In this document: one piece after another, positions 46,852 to 59,176 of the stretch
Layout: every line of letters begins with the position of its first letter
Position numbering within the stretch: position 1 is the first letter of the stretch
Assembly (NCBI GenBank): GCA_028554755.1
Contig: JAPTOF010000021.1
Location: forward strand, 1,878,501 to 1,942,500
Direction of reading: 5' to 3'
Length of the DNA: 64,000 nucleotides
Source of the DNA: Cordia subcordata
Lineage: Eukaryota; Streptophyta; Magnoliopsida; Boraginales; Cordiaceae
Notes under the pieces: generated by a model
The model's input: the letters and a program-made list of their open reading frames with translations, nothing else
Told to the model about the DNA's origin: nothing
Databases searched by the model: none
Translations under genes and position numbers: made by a program

Positions 46852-49800
46852 TCAAATTTGAAAGGTGCGCCTAGTTGCATTCAATTTGTTGAAAGCTGTA
46901 CTAATCGGCATACGATCGTTAGGAATTGAATTTGTGCACGAGAGTGCAATTTCCATGGCCGATACTAAGCATTCCATTATTTTACTTCCAGAATTTTGCT
47001 GGCAATCATCAGGGTTGGCTAGTGCAATCTCTTCCATTTCACCTGCTCGATTGTTCTCCTCTACTTGAATTTCTTCTTCTGCTACCCGCAACGATGGATC
47101 TGCGACTTCCAGGACGCGATCAGGCAACGCCATGGCGACGAAATCTCGAATGTTTAGCCCATTTTCGAAGATGTCATCTGTTGGTCTTCTACATGTAAAC
47201 AATTCCAGCAAAAGTATTCCATAGCTGTAAACATCTCCAAGAGCTGAGACTTGAGCACCTTAGCCATATTCTGCAGAAAGAAGTACGAAAACAGGCAAAA
47301 CAAAATTCACTTCTCCTGGAATCTTGAAATAAAGAGGAGCGTAAATAGAAATACGATGAACAGACCTGGAGGGATACAGCCGATTGAACCCTTTAGCTTA
47401 AGTGATAGGGATTGATTCAGGGAGGAACTGACTGATGATTCTTCGAGGAGGATCTTTGCCAATCCGAAGTCTCCAACATGGGCTGTCATATCTTCGTCTA
47501 GCAGAATATTGCTTGGTTTTAGATCGCAGTGAACTATGGGAGTTTGACACTGGTTATGGAGATAATCCAGGGCCGAAGCAACATCGATGGCTATGTTCAG
47601 TCGTTGGAGAATGTCTAGATTTTGGACTTGCTCCCTGTTTCCTGGATGAAGCCACTGATCCAGGTTTCCGTTTGACATGAACTCGAAAACTAGACATTTG
47701 AAGTCATTGCCTTGATGATCAATGCTTGAGCAAGCTGTTATTACCTTGAGAAGATTACGGTGCCTGATGTTTCTCAAAGCTCTGCATTCGTCCATGAAAC
47801 TTTTCTGAGCCCGTTTTTCTTGAAGGTTCAGTACTTTGATTGCCACTATTGTATCATGATTCTGAAGAACTCCTTTATCTACCGAACCAAAACTGCCTGA
47901 TCCAATCAAGTGGTCCACGGAAAAGCCACTGGTTGATCTGAAAATTTCCTGATATGAAATACACATCTGCGAATCTATTGAATCGAGTGCAACTGAAGCT
48001 GTTTTTCTTGACTGACGGAATTTGTGATAAGCAGCAAATGAGCACCGCAGCAATATTGCAAATAATATTAGACCGGAAATAGGGATTACTATCCGCAGTT
48101 TGTGAAGTTTGCCGGATGAATGTGTCAGTTTTCTGGAGCATCCAGGCAATTGCAGGTCTGGAGCACCTCCACACAAATTATAATTTCCAGCAAGTGAAAC
48201 AGCACTTGCGTTCGAGAATATCCCTTCACTCGGCACTTCTCCCTGGAAATTGTTGAATGAAAGATTGAGTTTCTTGAGTGAAGTAAGCTTTCCGAGAAAT
48301 CCAGGGATTTCCCTTGTCAAATTGTTTTGCGAGAAGTCCATCTCTTCCAGAGCTGTTGCTGCTTTCAAAGAATCAGGAATTTGTCCTCCAAACATATTGC
48401 CATCAAGAATCAGGCGCTGTAGACTACGACAACTGCTGAGAGTCCCTGGAATTTGGCCTGTGAAATTATTCTCTGAAACATCCAGCTCCTCTAGATATAC
48501 CAATTGACCTACTTCATCTGGTAATGATCCAGCAAGATTATTACTTGCCAGGTTTAGTGAAATCGAAAGAGAAGACAGGCCAACAACTTCTTTCAGTATG
48601 GAGCCGATAAGATTGTTATCTGATAGATTGAGCATCTTTAAATTTGTACAATTTCTAAGCTCTGAAGGTATGGTTCCTTCTAACCTATTTCTGTCCATAG
48701 ACAGATCTGTCAACGATGTCAAGCTTCCTAAAGAGGATGGTATGCTAGAATATTTGTTACCTGATAAATAAAATCCTACCAGATTTTGGAGCTCACCTAT
48801 AGCATCAGGAATGATGCCGCTTAGGCTGTTCTCTTCGAGTCCTAGAAGGGTTAAACCGACAAGGTTAGCTATGCTAGCCGGAATAGTTCCATGTATTGAA
48901 TTGGATCCAAGAGTAAGTGTTTCAAGTTTACCTGAAAGGTTGGCTATTGAAGTTGGAAATTCTCCACCAAAGGTTTTGTTTGCCAGACCCAAAACGTGCA
49001 GTTCCGTACAGTTGGCTAAGGAAGCGAGGAAACTCAAGTCTCTAGCTTCTCTATTTCCAAGTTTATTATCATCAAAGTTGAGTCTATACAAATTTCGCAA
49101 ATCACCGAATTCTTGTGGTACTCCACCTGTTAGACCATTTTGCGCGAAATCAATCACGCGTAGCCTGGATGCGTTAGACAAGGAAACCGGAATTGATCCA
49201 GTGAAATAATTGACACCACCGGCATATATTTGGAGATTAGGGAGAGTAAATCCAACGTCTGGTGGGAGTTGCCCATGTAACCTGTTTTGGGTGACAGAAA
49301 ACTGAAGTATGGAGGATATATTGTAGATTGATAAAGGAACTGTACCGGTTAATCCATTGTCATAAACATAGAATATTTCCAGTCATGTCAGGTGGCCAAG
49401 TTCAGCAGGTATGCTTCCTAGAAGGCATTCTGCTCGAAAGAAAGAGTCTGCAAACGCGAAAAGTTTCCTATCCAGGCCGGGATGCAGCCTGTGAGGTGGT
49501 TGTTTCTTAGCCGGAAATAAGACAACCTTGAAAGCAAGCTCAGCTGCCCTGGAATCTCTCCAAAAATCTGATTATATCCCATGTCAAGGACGCTGAGATC
49601 CTTGCAATGAGTAAGATTATTAGGTATTTTTCCACTGAAAAAATTGTGACTCACATTGAGATACTGCAGGTGTAATAACCGACCTATTTGTTGAGGTATC
49701 TCTCCATGGAAGCTGTTGTTTTCCAGGCTGATACCGATAAGCGACGTAAGATTGCCTATGGAGGGGGGTAAAGAGCCAACCAACAATTGTGAAATCAAGT

Positions 49801-50026
49801 GCAAAGCCATAACTCTTCCATTAGAATTGCTGCATATTACACCAAACCACTTGCAGTGATGAGTTGAATCATTCCAAGAATTCATTACATTCTTAGGATC
49901 CTGAGTTATCAATATCTTGAACTCTAGCAGGGCCAATCTGTCTGTCTCATTTCCTGGATTGAGTGCTGAAGCAGATGGCAAACCTGAGGCCATAAACAGA
50001 AAAGGGATCAAACAAAAAGGCACCAT
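46852..50026 (-). pseudogene. LRR receptor kinase, LRR-XII (EFR/FLS2-like), inactivated
   Basis: The minus-strand start at 50026 opens a signal peptide (MVPFCLIPFLFMASG), then an LRR N-cap (ETDRLALLEFK, CKWFGVIC) and many plant-type LRRs. A membrane segment (about 48110-48040) is followed by a kinase with GSGSFGSV, VAIKVL and HCDLKPSNILLD. HCD rather than HRD marks a non-RD kinase, typical of pattern-recognition receptors such as FLS2, EFR and Xa21. The intron (47365-47271) is at the family's usual place, between IPP and EYG. Three lesions are seen. A 1-base loss near 49420 shifts frame after SFEQNAF. TGA at 49385-49383 follows GHLT. TAA at 47262-47260 follows EYG in exon 2. The remaining frame is otherwise intact, so inactivation looks fairly recent. 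A sequencing error could explain single lesions, hardly all three. Confidence 0.88.
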
Positions 50027-50134
50027 ATTTTTCAGGTTGTATATAAAGCTGAGAAAATAATTTTTCTTGAATGTGGGCGAACTTTTATTTGGAAGCAAAA
50101 ATATATGTTGCAGATGAACTGAGTTTGTGGTCAA

Positions 50135-50871
50135 AATATATTTTAAAAGAAAAAATTTCTGATGTCTATTTAATTCAGAGAAGATAATTTCTGCTAGAAC
50201 ATTTGCTGATGCAACTCAAGAGTCCCCCCTCTGGGACTAATTCTAGAATTTCTATTGTATATCTTGTTCCAAATATTTAATTAGTCCTTTTTGAACGAAA
50301 TAAATAAATATAATAAATTCTTCTTTAATAATTTGCAATTTTAAAAATATTTTAAAATTTTAAATGAGATGATATGTTAATATAGTTGCAAAGCATTTTT
50401 TTTTTCTTTTTCAAAATGGTGGCAAAGCATCTTGCCACTACCCCTTTGATGATATTGGAATTGTCTGCATATAGTGCTCAAAAACAAATCATATGCTTTA
50501 TGTGAGTAACATGTTAAAGAAAATAAGTATACATAATGACTTAGCTTTTACATGAGCTAATAAATTTAGCCCCACTTAAATAAAATATTTTATATGATTG
50601 AGAAATTATCTTTATAGCTAAGAGTATTTTCTACATCAGCCCATTATTTAAGTGAATCACGAAAATTTATACTGAAATGACTTCACAACGATATAATTGT
50701 GAAAGCATTTAATTGCTTGTTAGTTATTAGTTAAGGTAGTAGCGATTTTATTTCGTAAAGAGAACAAAAGTTTAAATTTCAAAAAATGTCAATATAATAA
50801 AGGTTAATCTTAAAACAAATGTAATTCAGCAATACACTAGTTCAAAGAAGCATTTAATTGACATACCCTAG
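50135..50871. other. Spacer upstream of the LRR receptor kinase pseudogene
   Basis: AT-rich minus-strand promoter side of the receptor kinase gene, with no exon. A short direct repeat around AGTTCAAAGAAGCATTTAAT occurs near 50840 and again in part beyond the hAT element. Confidence 0.45.
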
Positions 50872-50879
50872 TTCAAAGA

Positions 50880-51715
50880 TAGGGGTGGGAATTGGATTGG
50901 ATATTCGGATACTGGATATTCGGATATCGGATTGAAAAACTAAGTATTCAATCGGATAGCTAAAAACTACCTATCCGGCCGGATACCGGATTTTTGGATA
51001 ACAGATAGTTCGGATACGGATTTTCGGATATTTTTTAATAAGCTAAAAAAATTCAAATCTTGGCAATTATTTTAAATATCTTTTGGAAATTATCGATTCG
51101 TATACAATTAACTCGCTTTTTAAAATGAAAAAACGAGACATAGACATAATTGAAAACATAGTCCTTCACAAAATCATACAACATAAGACACATAGGAAAC
51201 ACGCTAATACTTGGATATAAGAGTTAAATAAAAAATATAGTACCTGCCTCTACTTAGAAAACACACAAAAAGCTTGAATGTGCTCCATACTACACACATT
51301 AAATAAGAAGTCTACAAAATCCACAATCCACATTTCACCCACACCAAATACAAAGTCTATATGTTTACAATCCATAGTCCACGCACATTAAATAAAGTTT
51401 AAAGTTTTTAACATAAGAAACATGACAAGATAATTTCCAATGAAGTGCACTTTCAAGTCTTAAGTCTTAACTTTTGTTGACTAGTATAGTATTATATTAT
51501 TTTAATTTTTAAAAAAAAGTTTGGGTAATCCAATATGCGAACGGGTAGCAATTTTGCTACCCGATATCCTACCCGAATATCCGAAAAAATTTCGGATATC
51601 GGATCGAATATATCCAAATCCGAAAAAAAAAATTTTTTTACCTATCCGTTCGGATTTGGATGCGAATGCGGATACGGATATTAATTCGGATACGGACCGA
51701 ATAGTCCCACCCCTA
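50880..51715. mobile_element. Non-autonomous hAT-type element
   Basis: It begins TAGGGGTGGGA and ends TCCCACCCCTA, a perfect 11-bp inverted repeat. It is flanked by an 8-bp target duplication, TTCAAAGA (50872-50879) and TTCAAATA (51716-51723), 7 of 8 matching. Subterminal regions are packed with CGGATA and GATATTCGG motifs on both sides, as expected of hAT transposase-binding repeats. The 836-bp interior has no transposase; overlapping open frames near 51502-51724 are by-products of the repeats. Confidence 0.88.
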
Positions 51716-51994
51716 TTCAAATAAGCATTTAATTACTTCGTGTGTTCAAGGATAATAAAGATCTTGTATTTCAAAGAAAAGATTATATAATACAATAAAA
51801 TTTGGGGGCTGCTATTGACTATTACAGCTGCGCAACTGCTAGCATCAAATGACAAAAAGACCAATATTGGGAGAAATTGTACAATCTTTTAAATATAAAA
51901 TAGCTTTTATATCCTTTCACGCATTCCAAGACACTCTTATACAATAATTTTATAAACAAAAAAACTAGTATTTACAGATAAGCAAAAATATTAC

Positions 51995-52212
51995 AGACCT
52001 GTTTGGATTAATTTTTTTTTCAAAAAATTTTTTTTCCTGAAAAAGTTATATTAAATTTGTAATAATTATTTGATTTGACTTCTAAAAAAAATTAAAACTA
52101 TAAAAAAGTTCAAATATAATTTTTTTAGAAGTCAAAATTTTTAAATTTTAAAAAAAATTATTTTTTAAAAACTATTAAAAAATACTTTTAAAAAAAATCA
52201 ATCCAAACAAAC
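51995..52212. mobile_element. MITE-like inverted-repeat element
   Basis: The left end ACCTGTTTGGATTAATTTTT and the right end AATCAATCCAAACAAACC are inverted complements. The centre is rich in A and T runs that also pair. It belongs with the TGTTTGGAT-ended group represented by the 34300 copy; no clean target duplication was found. Confidence 0.55.
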
Positions 52213-52852
52213 CATACCAGCAAATAGCATTGGCTTCAAAATCATTCTCTACAAGTAGTGCTAATTCAAGGGAAGATAATATACATCCAAAGGATGGGAG
52301 GGTCGCTATCCAAGCTAAGGACAAATCCAATTCATCACGTGATTAGCTTGTAGAGTGACATATCAAAATTTCAGAGTTATTCCATGACAAGGGTAGAAAA
52401 AACGCTTTCCATGTTGGAGTGATGGGGTTCCAACCATTTATATATATACGTAGACTCATGCGCGAGATGTAGTATAAAATTTAAGTTACTTAAATCAATG
52501 TTAATTTTTTTCAAATTATATTAACTCTTATCAAGATTCTATTTTTAATTATTTTAATGTAGTTAAGCAATACAATATTGTAACTATTAAAATAAAAAAT
52601 AAACATTAATAATAAAAATTTTCACTCATTTTTAAGCTAAACATTGTACAATATTTTAATTTTTAATTTTTTTAATTTCTCAAAGCTTTCCAAAGAAGCC
52701 TTTTCTTTTTCTTTTTTGTGGTGTAAATCAAGTAAGAAAGTTTTTTTTTGTACGTATCAAACATTCATATGAAACAAAATCACTATTAGACACCATAGGT
52801 GGGGCTCACTTGCAGCAACTTAGGCAAAACATGAACTCTATTATTTAAGGAA

Positions 52853-52883
<31 letters not shown>

Positions 52884-53099
52884 CCCTGAAAATTCTTTTT
52901 TTATTTTAACTTTTAGCAGCATATCAAGGAAGCTAAGATATACCTAAAAAAGTGTTTAGTGGGACTCAGCAATAGTGTGTGTCTATGTATAATTTAAAGT
53001 TTTGAATGCTTCAAACTTGGTAAGAATGTTTTATTTCTTTACATTTTCTTTTACAAACTTAAAACAAACTCTTATATTTTTCTTGTTGTTGAGGTGAGA
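52213..53099. other. AT-rich spacer
   Basis: No gene was recognised. It includes an (AT)n microsatellite at 52857-52883. Confidence 0.5.
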
Positions 53100-54890
53100 T
53101 TGACTTAATGCAATTGGTAATCCCTTGAAAGCATGAGGATAAGTTTTGAGCTAGACTTGCTTGGAAACAAGTAAGATGTAGGTTCTGGAGGGTTGATGTG
53201 TTCATATCTTCGGGCTTAATTTTGTACTTTTGGATGTAAATTCAAGAGTATAATGTATGCTTTATCTAGTATCTGGTGACCTTTATATTAGTTTTGTGTA
53301 CAATTTAGAATTTTAAGTAGTTTTACGAGTTCTTTAGCATTTTTTTCTTTAATTTGTTTGTCTTATTTTTGTTTAATTTTCATTTACATTGTTTTCTATT
53401 TTCTTTATTTTATTTTATTTTTTTCTTTTCTTTTCTTATTTCATCGGGTAGAGTTTAATGTTATTTGGTTTGCATTTTTATTTTAGGAACTTAGCCCAAA
53501 AGCACGACCCAATTCCCTAAAGCACAAGGCCCACTTCGGCCTTCCCATAAACCTACTCCAACCCCAATTCCCATTTGACCCTTTGACCCACTTCATCCCA
53601 ATTTTGACCCCAAAAAATCCACTGATTTGGACCCAACCCCTTCACTTCTCAAAATCTGCAAAAAGGAAAGGGAAAGGGAAGAAGCAGAGGTTTCCTCCCG
53701 GCAGTCCAGGGAGAAAAAAAACCAAAAAAAAAAAAATTACTTCTTTTTTCTTTTCTTTTAATTTATTTTTTATTTTCTCTTAATTTGATTTTAGTTAATT
53801 AATTAATTTTTGGGCTGAAACTTCTGCAGGCTTTTGGAGCACTTTGGAGCAATTTTAGAGCAAAGTTTACAGCGAAGACATGGATGAATAAGGGATTGAG
53901 CAACAACGCGAAGCGGGAAAGAAAGCTAGACTTTGAATCTAAATTTTGGAACATGATTTCTTGAATTTAAACTTTATTTTCAATTTTTGATATTATTTTA
54001 ACATATTGAGCTAAATAATACAATCTAGGGCTGGATTATTCTATGGATTGATCATGTGAATTGGATTGGCATTATTTGCGGAATTCGGGATTGTTGATGC
54101 ATGCTATGTTTTGATTATGTTTATGATTTAAATCCCAAAAGAATGCATGTATCCTTGATTTGTCTAAGAATGGAGGGTCTCTAGTTTAACATGAAATACT
54201 GTTAATGCCTTTACCTTACTCAAATGCTTGCCTTAAAACTAAATGGGTTGCGCCTAAATCAAGTTAATATTGCTAATTCTCATCTTAGTCTGAAACAAAA
54301 CTAGTGGTTAGGTTGCAATAAGTTAAGTCCTGTAGATGATTAAGTAACTTTGCCCTAAAACTATATTGATCGGACAGAACAACACTCTAGTTAGACTCAG
54401 ATTAGGGGTAGGTGTACACTATCAGTTTAAGATAATAACGGGGAAACACTAAGTTTAGGCACTAGAGCATACAAACACCGAATTCGTAGGTAGTTGATCT
54501 AATCACAAGGCAATTCTAAAATTTAATCCGACCTTAGGCCATTTCCCAATTCCAAAATCCCCTATCTCCTTCCCCGTAGTTCTCTCATTGATTTCCTTTA
54601 CTGTTAATCTTTAGTTTCACACATTTTTTCATTTTGACAGTTTAGTATTGAGTTCTCTTTAATCCACTAGAGTTTAAAGTTCCCCTTCACGTAGCTTTTT
54701 AATTGCACTTAAGCACGAAAAGACAAAATATTAAGAGCCTCCATGTGGAGACAATCTGACTTTCAAGTACACTATACTACTTCTGATTTGTACATTTATG
54801 GGCAAAACTTAGTTTAACTTGCGTTTAATTTCCACTATCCGACCGAGTAACATTAGTCTCCATTAGTAAAAAAAAAAAAAGAGAAATAAG
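53100..54890 (+). mobile_element. LTR-like region of a Ty3/gypsy element
   Basis: Several features are those of large plant Ty3/gypsy LTRs. There is a CA-rich block with CCCAAAAGCACGACCC (53.5 kb), and an ATTGATCATGTGAATTGG region (54.0 kb). The end reads CCATGTGGAGACAATCTGAC and then AAGTACACTATACTAC, followed by GATTTGTACATTTATGGG. No PBS or gag follows, so it is a solo or truncated LTR. Borders and lineage are not resolved. The open frame at 53583-53783 is not gene-like. Confidence 0.4.
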
Positions 54891-54987
54891 GATCCGACGA
54901 AAAGACCTATAAACTGAAAGGTGGGCTTCATGCCTTCCCTTCAAAATGAACTAATTCAAATTCAATTCAATTTTCTAATTATAAATA

Positions 54988-56154
54988 CTAGTTTAACCTC
55001 TGTGCATTTGCACGGGTTAGGGCACAAATAAGTATATTTATGTAAAAACAAAATTATGAACATTTGTATACAACCAATACTTTGATATCTGAGATAAACT
55101 AAATTAATTCATATCTTATATATCAATAAAATAATTTAAAATGTAAATATTAAATTACACTCTATACTCATCTACTAAAATAGAAAGGTGTATAATGGTG
55201 AAGAGTGTTTTAACTTATATTAAAATTTCTTTGTAAACAACATTACATTTTTATTTGAGCCGACATCGTTTTTATCATAAATTTATATTTTCAACCCTTT
55301 CTTGTTATTACACAAAAAATACTTATTAGAAGTTATGAAATTATTATTAATTTAACCCAAAATTATCAATTGAATGATTGAATGACCTTTATGACATTTC
55401 ACTTGCATGATTTTTTCTCTTGAGAAACCCATTAAACAACTCCCTACCAAAAAATCCAAATCGGCAAATTCGTGTTATATATAATGAGAAATCACTTGGT
55501 TTCAGATGGACCCTGTAAATTTTTATTTTTAAAATAACCAACGTTTTTTTCAAGAAAAAAAACATTGTGCAATTTATAATATTAGCAAAATTAGATTATA
55601 TTTTTAATATATTAGAAAAGTATTTCAATAAGATTCAAACTCCATATTTTCTAAACATATCAATTGCGTGAATGTAAATTCTAGAACATTTAATGCAGAA
55701 CGTCATTAATTATATAAATAAAATCAAATTTATTAAAAATGAATTTAGCCAATATCAATAAACTAACTACATATTAAAAAAAAGAATACACCATAAATTG
55801 AAATCAATTTCCTAAACTAATTACATTGAAAAATCAAACATATGAAACAACAAACTTCATAAAAACAAGTTTTTGACATACCAAAAACACCATTACTAAT
55901 CCAAAAAAATGCCATAAGTTGAGATAAATTAAAAATAGCAAATTGGTATAATAGTAAATTCTATCCTAAATTGTGTGCGAAATAAATGTGGTCTGATCTT
56001 TGCCATTTTTAATAGTGCAATGAATATCAATTGGCCACGTGGCGTTTAATAAACTATGGTCTCACATCCAAATAGCACACATTTAACCTATACACATCAA
56101 CTTGCCAAAATAATATTTCTTAGTCATTGTTTTATATATATTATTATAGACAGA
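54988..56154 (-). mobile_element. Probable non-autonomous Helitron
   Basis: On the minus strand the element would start TCTGTCTATAATAATATATA right after a host A (56155). It would end with a hairpin CCCGTGCAAATGCACAGAGG, a short spacer and CTAG before a host T (54987). A TC start, a GC-rich hairpin a few bases before CTRR, and insertion between A and T are the Helitron hallmarks. The interior is AT-rich without Rep/helicase. The hairpin stem is imperfect on one side. Confidence 0.55.
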
Positions 56155-57458
56155 TTATAGATTTAGTACAACAAGTGGGCGACTAATGAGCAAGCTTCTC
56201 GAAATATATTTGGGTGAATTTACATACCTGAATAAGCAATATTTTATGCCATTTTTTCTATTAATTTTCTTTTCTATATTGACTGATGATTGCACCAAAC
56301 TTGTGTCGGAGATAAATAATTAAAGATGCCCCATTGTTAGGAAATAATTTTCTTTGTCAAGCCTTCTTTTTTTAAAAAAAAAAAAAAATTCTTTCAGTCT
56401 AAATCAAGAAAGTCATAGAACGCCACGTCATAAACAAATAAGAGAAAGGACAACATTTGTTGACTTATCCTTTTCGTGCTTCATAATTATTTAGCCACTT
56501 GCATTAAACTACATACAGTAATCATGCATCCACACCATGACAACGACTAATCAAAGCCAACCTTTTGTTTGTTTTATTTTGTCAAGATATAACTTATTTA
56601 TTATTCTATAAAATTCTAAATTGCGGAGCCCACAATATATTACTAAAATATTTCATTTTATCTAATTGAACTTCGAGTACTCCACTCAACTCTTTTCTAT
56701 TTTTCCCCTTCAACTAGCAAAAAAAAGCATGAAATTATCATAAATATCAATATGATGGTGAAAGTTGGATTGTTTCTTCATTCTTCTAAGTCAACTAATG
56801 AATCTTGCCATATTAATTAACGTGGATAATTTGGCAATTTTTTTTTCTTAAAAAAATAAAATTTTCACTTTGACAAATGATATATTCCATCATTTTACCT
56901 ATTTATAACATTACCAAATACTGGCTATTGCCTGGGTCTGGTTTGAGCATTTCTATAATTTTACAAGTCCACATTGATCAACTTGTCGAAACCGAGGCAT
57001 GTTTTCGGAGACATGTTTTTGGAGAATCGGTACAAGATAGGCCCTTTTTCACATGAAAGAATTCAATGACTTTCCACAATATAATATGAAATGTAGTAAT
57101 ATAAAAACTTTAAAGTCATAATATGAATAAATGTGAAAGTCATAATACGGGTAAACAAAAAATAGAACTCCAAATGATGTGAAAACAACAATACTGTTAG
57201 TTAGGTAATACATATATATCATTTAGAATATAAATAAGCACAGTTTAGAATAGCTATACTAACTCAAGTACATTTCTATATGTTGTAAACTACTTCTTGT
57301 ACAACTCTTTAAATACGATATGAAATAGAAGAATACTACTTAGGGCAAATTTATTTCTTTCATGGTATCCAGCCAGGTTCTTTTTTTCAACAGATTCTAT
57401 CTGCTTAATCAAAATATTTTTATTTTACCTTTTAAGAGTCCATAATGGCATTTCACTC
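56155..57458. other. AT-rich spacer
   Basis: No exon, RNA gene or delimited element was found. Confidence 0.5.
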
Positions 57459-59162
57459 TGTCACGCCCCTTGCTACGATACTAACCCCCAGGCGTGACAT
57501 GTTGCAGACATAAGCCCGCAAGGCAAGCAAAAAAACACCTAAACATAGTATAAACTTGTACATATATACAAAAATAGCCCAAAACATGGTATTCACAGTC
57601 CACCAAAAAACGCTGAGATTACACATACAAGTTGTACTCAAGGATTTACATCATGCTAGAAACCACACCAAAATTATATTACATTAACCATCCTAGACAA
57701 ATACAAAACTCGACAAGGCAGGCGCTACATGAACCATCCTAGACAAAGACAAAACTCGACAAGGCAGGCACGATCCAAATCCTATGACTGGTTGTCTCCC
57801 CCTGATCTCGCCTCTCCACCCTCTGCAAGGTAAAATAAGACATGAGCCAAACAAGCTCAGTAAGAAGGATACCCCAGAATCAGGCTCAGGGCTGTCCCAG
57901 AACAAGAAAACAGAACAAACCATCGCATCACGTGCACCTAATAACCATAAAAAGAGAAACAAGATAGAGTACACACATTACTGTTCAAACCAGAAAATTG
58001 ATAAGCAACATAACTCAGAATCATCATTTTTTGTACCAGATAGACTAGTCATAACAATTTTAGGAACATAATTCACCAAGAAATTACAAAGAATTCCCCT
58101 GGAGCCATGATATATGATATACTTTTACACCGTTCACAAAACACCAGGCCTAGACCTCCCCGCTAGGCCCCTTTCGGACTGATGATCCATCTCCCACCGA
58201 CCCAGGCATAGTACGACCACTTGCGGCCCCACATTTTTGTACAGTGATCCATCTCCCACCTACGGGGATAGTAATCGCATCATTTTTTTCAAATACTAGG
58301 CAGTCTCACCCGCCAGATGGGTGTCACAGCTTCAAGGGTTAACATGTAATTTCATAAATTCACAGTTCACAAACACAGTCCCGAGGACAACTATTTGTCA
58401 TATGACCTGTATAACTCAAAGAGATAGTCAAGAAAACGGTGACAGGAGTGAATATGGTAACCCTGATAGCTTCTGGGAGGTGGTTTGAATGGAGAATCCA
58501 ACTTACCTTATCTGGTTTGTTAACAAAATAAAACCTCCTTCTAAAACTTATTATCTGACGCTACTTGATGCTGCCAACAATAAAAGAATAGAATTCTTAG
58601 AAAGAAAGCATATAAAAATATATAAAATAGCAATTTCCTGTATAACCAAAGCAATTTAAAATAACCTAACTTAAGCAACGTGTGAATTATTCAACATGCT
58701 GCATATAAGAGTAGTTAACTAATTCAAATCAGTAATATGCGAGCTTCAATTTAGAGATGTAAACTAGCATATGAACACATAAGTTTCCCAAAGAATACAT
58801 CAAGTAACCACATCTTAGAACTCAAATTAGTTAATTAAACTTACCTAAATCACTCCACTTAGGATTGTTCTTATTTTCTCCCTTCCAATTCTTTTCAAAA
58901 TAAAAAAAAGAAAGCTCAAAGAAGGGAAAATGGTTCGGCCAAGAAGGAGGAAGAAAGAAGTAAGTTTTGCTTTCCTATTTTTTGTTTTGTTCTTTTTAAT
59001 AAATCTTAAAGCAAAGCAAATTAGCGAAACACGTACACACGCACACCACCTAGCATATATGCATGCATCCAATCAAACACACATACATATACACACATAC
59101 ACACTTACTGCCAATGCATGCAGCAACCCCTACGTGCCCTTTATATTTTGCTGGGTATTACA
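57459..59162 (-). mobile_element. 3' LTR of the Tekay/Del-type chromovirus
   Basis: On the minus strand the LTR begins TGTAATACCCAGC at 59162 and ends GGCGTGACA at 57459, about 1.7 kb with TG...CA ends. It directly follows a polypurine tract and the end of the polyprotein. It includes the CTTACTGAGCTTGTTTGGCT stretch and blocks shared with the fragment at 43.0-43.9 kb. A 25-bp segment around CATGAACCATCCTAGACAAA is duplicated near 57690 and 57730. The partner 5' LTR is not in the window. Confidence 0.75.
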
Positions 59163-59176
59163 TCTTCTATCCCTTC
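59163..59176 (-). promoter_or_regulatory. Polypurine tract
   Basis: The minus strand reads GAAGGGATAGAAGA immediately before the LTR start TGTAATACC and right after the polyprotein stop codon. This is where plus-strand DNA synthesis starts in LTR elements. Confidence 0.7.

Noticed and set aside
51502..51724. Overlapping open frames on both strands
   Set aside because: Both arise from the CGGATA-type subterminal repeats of the hAT element.
53583..53783. Open frame of 66 codons
   Set aside because: It is low-complexity and lies within an LTR-like region.
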